Shown here in pieces: positions 8,459 to 14,637 of a stretch of DNA of 14,637 nucleotides. Each line of letters starts with the position of its first letter. Position 1 is the stretch's first letter. The notes under the pieces are model-generated. The model made no database searches and was not told the DNA's origin. It saw nothing but the letters and a program-made list of their open reading frames with translations. Source of the DNA: Funneliformis mosseae (Eukaryota > Glomeromycota > Glomeromycetes > Glomerales > Glomeraceae); NCBI GenBank assembly GCA_910592005.1, contig CAJVPP010002493.1, forward strand, positions 1-14,637. Reading direction: 5' to 3'. A program made the position numbers and the translations under genes.

Positions 8459-9477
8459 CTACTCTGAGATTTTAAATTATTCGCATGCAAGTTCTTTCAG
8501 AAATCTATTATTGACTTATATCTTTTTATTACATATAATTATTAGAACTGTATTATTCATCTTGATTAAAGTGTTTGTAAATTATTTGAAAAAATAAATG
8601 TATATTTTAAATTTTTTTGTTTTAGAATATATTTAATATTTAATAAGTTTATATGTTTAAAATATTTACCAAATATTCTACTTGTTTAATATATTCTTCA
8701 AAATTTTTCACTTTAATTGTATTTTCATTGATAAATTAGATTGTATATTTATACAATCATCTATTTTATATTTAAATGAATAACAATTTTATTATTATCA
8801 AATATATTGATATTTTCTAAATTATTAAAATTTTCAATATCATATTCTAATTCAATTATATAATTTTCAAATTTATATAAAAAATAAAATTAAAAAATAA
8901 AACTAATAAAAGTATAATTAAATTATTCAACTTTAACTCAGAATTTTCTTTAGTTGATAAATTTATTAAAAGTTTTAAAATAAATAAAGATAATGAAATC
9001 AATTAAAGGATTATTTTTTTAAATCATATCATATTACTACTATAAAAAATTTATTAAAATTAAAATTGCAATTTAAAAAATTACCATTCTAATACATTAC
9101 ATATAATTTATTATTTTGAAATAAAATTTTATATTTATTTTCATTATTAATTTTAAAGAAAAATTCTTTTATATTAATAAATATAATAAACTAAAAATAG
9201 TAAATAATAGTTTTTTTCAATTTTGATCTCGTTTCTAATAAAGTAAAGATAAAAAAAAATAATCAAGTTAGATTTACAAGACAAAATTTATACATTTTTA
9301 AGAGTAAGGTCTTTTGCATATGATTAATTATTGACTTAGTAATCGACATGTGTAATATTATAAAAATAGTATAAAATTAGTATAACAGATTATTAGCCAA
9401 TCACATAATCATATAATGCTATATTTTATTTCAAAAATAATTGTCAAATTTTTGACAAAATAATATTTTTTGCATTT
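8459..9477. other. A+T-rich stretch without recognisable genes
   Basis: Stops close all frames on both strands, and TTTAAA/ATTAAA-type words dominate. The segment next to 9478 would hold the 3' flank of the RecQ-like gene. No terminal repeat, RNA gene or repeat array was seen. Confidence 0.55.
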
Positions 9478-11377
9478 TCACAAATTCTTATAATTTTTAC
9501 AACTATAAATCAATACTGATGATTCAAAATGGACTCTTCGAAGATTAATAACTTAAATAATAATTTTTTATCAATTAAAAAGTCTAATAAATAAAGATAT
9601 TTTTTTAGATGTAATCTTATTTGAAAGTGATTTAAGAAATATTCTAATACTTGCATTAGGGTTTTCTAGTTACATTATTATTTTTGTTTCTATAAAATAC
9701 ATCTACGATATCATTATGAGTTATATAATATATGTTATTATTTGAAATTATTACATGTTGCAATAATGCACTGATAATTCTAACAAGTTGTAATGCTTCT
9801 GTTATTACATCACAAATATCTGAATTATCTTTTTCCATTCTTTACAATTATTACAGTTTTAGCATTCTGAAATTATAGGATCATCTAGTCAAAGAAATGA
9901 TTGATATGCTAGCTGTTGATAATATTTATATACTGTATCTGCAAATAATACCATTTCCATAACTTTTTCTTTCTTTTTATCCATTATAATATTTGGTTAG
10001 ATAAATATTATAAATCTGTAAAATTGGAAAAACTTATAGAATAGGTTAATAATTAATAGATTAATAAATAATATATATTTTATAATATTTTAATATTAAT
10101 ATTTACCTTTCCTGTTCTTTACTTAAAATTGTTAAAAGTGTACAAATATCACTTTGTGAATAAAATAATATTGCTTTAGATTGTTATTCTGATCTTTCAG
10201 CTTGACCAATTTCTTATATATATCAATTATAAGACATTAGTAAAGTTATATAGATTATTAATGTAACATTATTTATATTTATACCTATACCAAAAGCTGA
10301 AGTTGTTGATATTATTTTAATAGTTTGATTTTTCTGATTTAAAGATATAACAGATTGTTCTTTGCTTGTAAGTTTTTCATGATACATTTCTATAATAGTT
10401 AGATCAAAGTTTTTTTGAAGTTCATTCATCATATTATTACATTCTATAATTATAGTTCTATAAATAATTACACATCCTTTAAGGTTATTTAGCAAATTAA
10501 ATATAGCTTGGTAAAGTCTTTTTTTTAAGTTGATTTAGGTCTAACTTCTAATATAATTTCTAAATGATGAATAACTGAAGTTCTAATAATTTTCATATTA
10601 GACCTTTTTAGAATCAATTGTATAATTTCTATATCATTAGGTGAATATGTTGCAATTAAAGCTAAAACAGGTACTGTTAGAAAAGTGTATTTTAAAATTT
10701 CTAGTTTTTTATATGCATCTCTATTATTGAAATTAGTATATTATAAAAAATTTTTTAATTCTACAGAAAATAAAAGATTATCATAATCATGTGATGATAA
10801 TTTCAAATATAAAGTAAATAGAAAAAATAAACAGACAGGTAATTAGTTTTTATATAATTTTTACTTACTGAAATTCTTTATAAGAAATCATACAATATGC
10901 TTCATCTATAACAAATTAAAGATTCTGAATATTATAAACATTTTGTACATAATTTGAAATTATAAATTTTCTATATATTTTTCTAATATGACAAATAATA
11001 TCTGACACAATCCACTTGCGATTCTAGTAAAAATCTTTTCTTGTATCAAAGGTAGTTATTCTAAAGAGGCATATAATATTGCTATTGATATTCTCATTTC
11101 TATCATTTCTCACTTTTAAATAAAAAAAAAATTGTTTTAATTTATTATAATTTGTTATTAAAAAAAAAATTTAATATTAATTTACCATTTGATCATCTAC
11201 TAATGCTTTTTAAGAAGTAAATACTATAGTTAATTCTTGTGTTAATATACTTGTAACTACATATATTAAACTCTTTCTTCTACTAGATTTTAATATAGTT
11301 AGTATATCTTGACCTGATAAAAAAGATAAAATACTTTCTTTTTACTTTATACAATATCCTTTAAAACTATAAAACTC
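9478..11377 (-). other. RecQ-family helicase region of the composite gene
   Basis: Motifs appear in the canonical order of superfamily 2 DNA helicases. The Q-motif-like EFYSFKGYCIK is followed by TAA (11344-11342) at the invariant Gln, then KESILSFLSGQDIL. Motif I is KSSRRKSL (11290-11270) instead of TGGGKS; motif Ia is TS, TAA, KALVDDQM. Motif II is FVIDEAYC (DEAY 10906-10895) instead of DEAH; motif III is ALIAT (10662-10648). IIYRT, EMYHEKL and TTSAFGIGIN lie in the 90-codon frame 10495-10223. Motif VI is EIGQAERSE (10216-10184) instead of EIGRAGRDG. After an intron come C, TAA, NCNNCKEW (zinc-binding, 9864-9844), ALQLVRIISALLQ and LRRVHFESSV. RecQ proteins are 3'-5' helicases, but ATP binding and hydrolysis residues are lost here. 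Confidence 0.85.
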
Positions 11378-11489
11378 AGTAATAATGTTATCTATTATAT
11401 TATAATCTAAAATTGATTTAGATATTGATTGTTTATAATATTATACATTTGATATATAGCTAAATAAATTATGTTTCATTTAAATATCC

Positions 11490-11546
11490 GCATAATGCAT
11501 ATAAACTATTGACATATTTTTTTTAAAATAATTGATAAGCCATACA
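11490..11546 (-). other. Broken zinc ribbon between nuclease-like and helicase regions
   Basis: LKCMAYQLF, TAA, KKYVNSLYALCGYL reads like C-x2-C ... C-x2-C with the second Cys (TAT 11537-11535) and third Cys (TAT 11501-11499) each changed TGT to TAT. The first Cys (11546-11544) and last Cys (11492-11490) remain. Both losses are G-to-A changes on the coding strand. Confidence 0.4.
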
Positions 11547-11742
11547 TTTGAGAGATGATGAATTAAATACAGCTACTAATAAAGCAAAAAATGGTTCAAA
11601 TTTATTATTGAAAAGTTCTTAAATTCGTAAACTATATGAAATCAATTTCTATATAATTTAATTATTAAAAATTAGAATTTAGAAATTAATATAATTAAAA
11701 TATAATAATTATAAATAATCACCTGAGAACAATCAAAACTTT

Positions 11743-12961
11743 CTAATTATTTCTTTTGATCAATAATCTTATCAGCTCATTTTTTATACATGCTTCAATT
11801 GCTATTAAATTAACTTTTCTCTTTTGCTCTTTTTGTTTCCAGATATTAAATAGATTCTTTTCATCCTGATCAAAAAAATCTACCAAATTATTTGCTACAC
11901 AAACTTTATCTTGAAGTTCTATAAAACTATTATTATTATAAATAACTGAAAATGCATGATGAACCTGAAATAATTTTGAATAATCAGTTTTTTTTTCTAT
12001 ATAATTTAATTTCAAATGATTAAATACTTCATTATAACTAATATGTATTGTTATTATTAAACTTTGATCTTCTTTAAGTTTTGTTATTTTTTTTAAAAAT
12101 TCTAACAGACATATATATTGATTATTATCAATACTAATTAAATTGAAAGTTGGTAAATTCAAATCAAGATTCTTTACAATTCAACAAACTTCAGGTCAAT
12201 ATTTAGTATAATTCCCTTGTAAATGACAAATCACATCTTTAGTATGCATCTATACTAATTTATTATCAGTTGGAGTAGAAATATCTGAATTATTAACTCT
12301 TGTAAATGTTGCATAAACACATCTTATATAATAACTCATAATAGATTGTTCAAGATATTTCCAATTATGATCTGATGCTAATAATATTAATTAATTAATT
12401 ATAATTAATAAATTAAATATCAATATTTAATTAATAAAATAATAAATTTATCTATTTTTGATCGTATAATCTTTGCTTTATATTTTAAATCTGCAAATAT
12501 TAAATTAATAATATTTAATAAAGCTAAAGTTCTATTTGTAGAAAGGTCTCCATTTAATTTAATATTATATTTTTTTAATACTATTAAAACTTTTTCAATT
12601 ATAATAATTAATATAGCATATTCTATTTGTTGCGAATTATTATTATAATTGCCTTTTTGAATAGTAATAATTTTTTCATCTTTAGTTGTATATTCACATT
12701 TTTTTCAACTATATAATAAGCTAAGATTAGATAATATCTATAACCTAAATCTGATATTATATTTTTAAATATTAAATAAAATACAAGTAATAAAATATTT
12801 TTAATAATAATATTAAATTTATAAAATTTCAATTATGATATACTAATAATATATTATAAATGCTATAACTAACCTTCTAATTTTCCATTAAAAATAAATT
12901 TTCTGCTAATTTATAAAGTTTCACGTATATAACTTCAATCATAATCAAATGATACTTCTAA
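11743..12961 (-). other. Putative RNase H-like (transposase/nuclease-like) region of the composite gene
   Basis: The order of motifs is: VSFDYD then TGA at 12937-12935 where W is expected, SYIRETL; after an intron GYRYYLILAYYIVEK; then IITIQKGNYNNNSQQIEYAI; NGDLSTNRTL (second acidic motif, GAC at 12548-12546) with IFADLK; SYYIRCVYATFTRVNN; Y-stop-PEVC-stop (TGA at 12198-12196 and 12183-12181, both where W fits WPEVCW); and the intact 139-codon frame 12162-11743 with ISYNEVFNHLKLNYIEKKTDY. Spaced acidic motifs in SFD..W and DGDL contexts resemble Mutator-like transposase cores. That assignment is inference from motif spacing. DGD reads NGD here, so this copy would be damaged. Confidence 0.4.
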
Positions 12962-14543
12962 TAAATCTTGACCGTTATTTTGAAGCTTCTCACATATATT
13001 TACTAAAGCATTTTCAGTACTAGTATCTGCTGCTTGATATAAACTTTGAAAAAATTCTCCTTACTTATAAAATATTGCTGATGTCTACTTTATTTTGTAA
13101 TCCTTAGTAATGCTAATATATATTATAATTCTTTTCTATTAACGTCTCTAACCAAACTAACAACTGCTAAATATTTAGAAAAATCATCTCCTAATCTTTC
13201 ATTATAATATTTAGATTCATCAAAATATATTTTATAAATAATAGTAACAAAAATTCCTAATCTATTAGCTTTAATCTTAGTTTTGTGATTTAAAGGATTT
13301 ATATTATAATAAGTAATACATAGTTGTTTTAAAATTAATTCTAAAAAAATACTAGTACTAACAAGAATAGTATAATCTAATTTTCTTTTTACGTAAGTTT
13401 TTAAATTTTTGATTCTGATTTATTATCGATTTTTTCACTAAAAATATTAAAAATATTTAGTATATTTTAAATAAAATAACAAAAATAAACAAACCTTATA
13501 AAATTGGACTCATCCTCTATTTGAGCTTAGTTTATAAATAGTTTCTAATGATTAACATAAATATATTTAGTTACTTTCAATTCTTTTTTTTCAAATATCT
13601 GTTTTTATAATTCCATTAATTTAACACTAAAGCTTGCACTATCTTATTTGATTCCTGCCATCTATTAATTACTATAGGTAATTCCTCTTTGATAATTCCT
13701 TTATTATCAATATCTTCAAAATATAAATCCTCTTGCAATTTTTTTAGCCTTCTATTTTACTTAATTAAGAATATTATCACGCTGATATTTAATATAGAAT
13801 AATATTCTTTCTAATTAAAAGAAATTTGGATTATGTTATAAAACAAATCATCTAAGTCATTCCACATTTTCTTTGCAAGTTAATCCTAATAAAAATGGCA
13901 CAGATCTTATTCTAAAATATTTGATATGTGATATATCTTTAATATGTGATTGTAAACTAGTTAGATTATCATATGCTATATACTAATATTATAAATTAGT
14001 AAAAGTAAAATCATTTGCAAAATTATTCCATTAATATAAAATAGTATTTTCTTTATTATACTATTCTAAGTCAAATCTAAAATATATTTCTTCTAATTTT
14101 ATATATATATGGTAACTAAGAATTAAAGGTATAAAGACTTTATTATTAAAATTACTATCTATTCCAGCTATTTTAAGTAATAAATAAATGTTATTTGTAT
14201 TATTAATGTTATTTTTATTAGGAAGTGTTGAATGTTGTGGTAGAATTTATAAAAATTGGTATCCTTTTAGATAAAAATAGTTCGACTAGGTCTAGAATAC
14301 TTGTAACATTTAATATTAGCATCTAAAAGATATTTGGTCTATTTATTATTATTCTATTATAAAATATATATAATTATTAGATCTAAAAATAGAACATAGC
14401 ATACCTGCATAAAAAATAAAAGGACATATAATAACCCTCAAAAGTATAGTCTTACTATTATATAAATGTCTAAGTAAATTTGTAAAATATCAAGCCAGAC
14501 CGCTTATTTTCAAGTTTAACAAAATATCTTTTCATTTGTAATG

Positions 14544-14559
14544 CAGGCAAATTTGCCTG
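14544..14559. repeat. 16-bp perfect palindrome
   Basis: CAGGCAAATTTGCCTG equals its own reverse complement. It is unusually G+C-rich for this window and lies about 110 bp upstream of the first recognised part of the composite gene. It could be a protein-binding site or an element end. A single occurrence does not tell which. Confidence 0.6.
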
Positions 14560-14637
14560 TGAACATAAAAAAAAGTATTAATTTTTTAATAAAAAATAAA
14601 ATATTAATGTTAATAATATAATTATTATATAAAAAAT

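Larger units (their letters stand above)
9478..14432 (-). pseudogene. Decayed composite gene: N-terminal region, RNase H-like region, zinc ribbon, RecQ-type helicase
   Basis: Minus-strand frames join through introns into one protein of roughly 1,300 codons. From the 5' side: an unnamed region (14338-13438, pieces such as LLLKIAGIDSNFNNKVFIP and ELPIVINRWQESNK); IYKIYFDESKYYNERLGDDF (about 13240-13180); a transposase-like core (12961-11743); a zinc ribbon (11546-11490); and a RecQ helicase (11377-9478). Introns with good borders: 14339-14404, 13438-13494, 12745-12873, 11632-11722, 11113-11185, 10761-10868 and 10016-10106. One at about 12378-12449 has lost its donor, and other intron-like gaps may exist. 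Most joins keep the frame, which argues for a genuine intron-containing ancestor. It is broken by more than twenty stops and several frameshifts. Similar RecQ-labelled proteins are expanded in Rhizophagus (recalled). The N-terminus and start codon are not visible. Confidence 0.7.

Noticed and set aside
9656..9838. Independent 60-codon protein
   Set aside because: It is the C-terminal helical part of the RecQ region (VITEALQLV...DIVDVF), separated from the zinc-binding segment only by a frameshift near 9835.
12623..12832. 69-codon minus-strand frame starting at 12832
   Set aside because: Its first half lies inside the 12745-12873 intron, and its last third is in the wrong frame. The true reading goes through GYRYYLILAYYIVEK and then shifts to ITIQKGNYNNNSQQ.
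509..14432. Alternative nuclear code with TAA/TAG read as Gln (ciliate-like)
   Set aside because: Gln would fit many internal stops, but TGA stops, numerous frameshifts and lost catalytic residues also occur. The intact Sel1 gene ends normally at TAG, and the gene families are fungal. Decay explains all of this better.
9478..14432. Helitron
   Set aside because: The helicase is RecQ-type rather than Pif1-type, and no Rep HUH motif or hairpin-CTRR end was seen.
9300..14520. Terminal inverted repeats bounding the composite gene
   Set aside because: A weak similarity between CTTAGTAATCGACAT near 9335 and the reverse complement around 14470 needs gaps and lies in A+T-rich sequence. It is not convincing as element ends.

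Overview
The window looks like nuclear DNA of a fungus, most likely an arbuscular mycorrhizal fungus (Glomeromycotina). The evidence is extreme A+T richness, short spliceosomal introns with GTAAAT/GTAAGT donors and (T)AG acceptors, a Sel1-repeat protein, and remnants of gene families I know as expanded in Rhizophagus and its relatives: RecQ-like helicases, tyrosine-recombinase-like proteins, SAM-like proteins and coiled-coil proteins. The assignment rests on remembered family resemblance; no search was run.

Layout: 2-322 (+) is the intact 3' end of a Sel1-repeat gene, the only clearly undamaged coding sequence. 509-1980 (-) is a decayed, intron-containing tyrosine-recombinase-like gene. 1981-3609 is A+T-rich filler. 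3610-4345 is a repeat island with GATCTGA-rich ends and a long pyrimidine-rich core. 4455-6948 (+) holds a series of broken gene pieces: a SAM-like protein, an unrecognised frame, a coiled-coil segment and another unrecognised frame. 7573-8237 is a MITE-like element with imperfect inverted ends, internal tandem hairpin repeats and a candidate 9-bp target duplication. 8258-8458 is one more broken coding piece. 8459-9477 is empty. 9478-14432 (-) is one large decayed gene with about nine introns. It encodes an N-terminal region, a putative RNase H-like (transposase/nuclease-like) region, a small zinc ribbon and a C-terminal RecQ-type helicase with its zinc-binding segment.

The genes do not form a working pathway; this is a graveyard of dispersed families. 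The damage has a pattern. Many in-frame stops sit where Gln or Trp is expected (CAA/CAG to TAA/TAG, TGG to TGA), and key Gly, Arg, His and Cys codons changed by single C-to-T or G-to-A transitions. Examples are DEAH to DEAY, the GGGKS P-loop to SRRKS, and the recombinase Arg to Cys. This resembles cytosine-deamination (RIP-like or methylation-linked) decay, with homopolymer frameshifts added. The most interesting object is the composite nuclease/zinc-ribbon/RecQ gene, whose architecture suggests a mobile-element-like origin.
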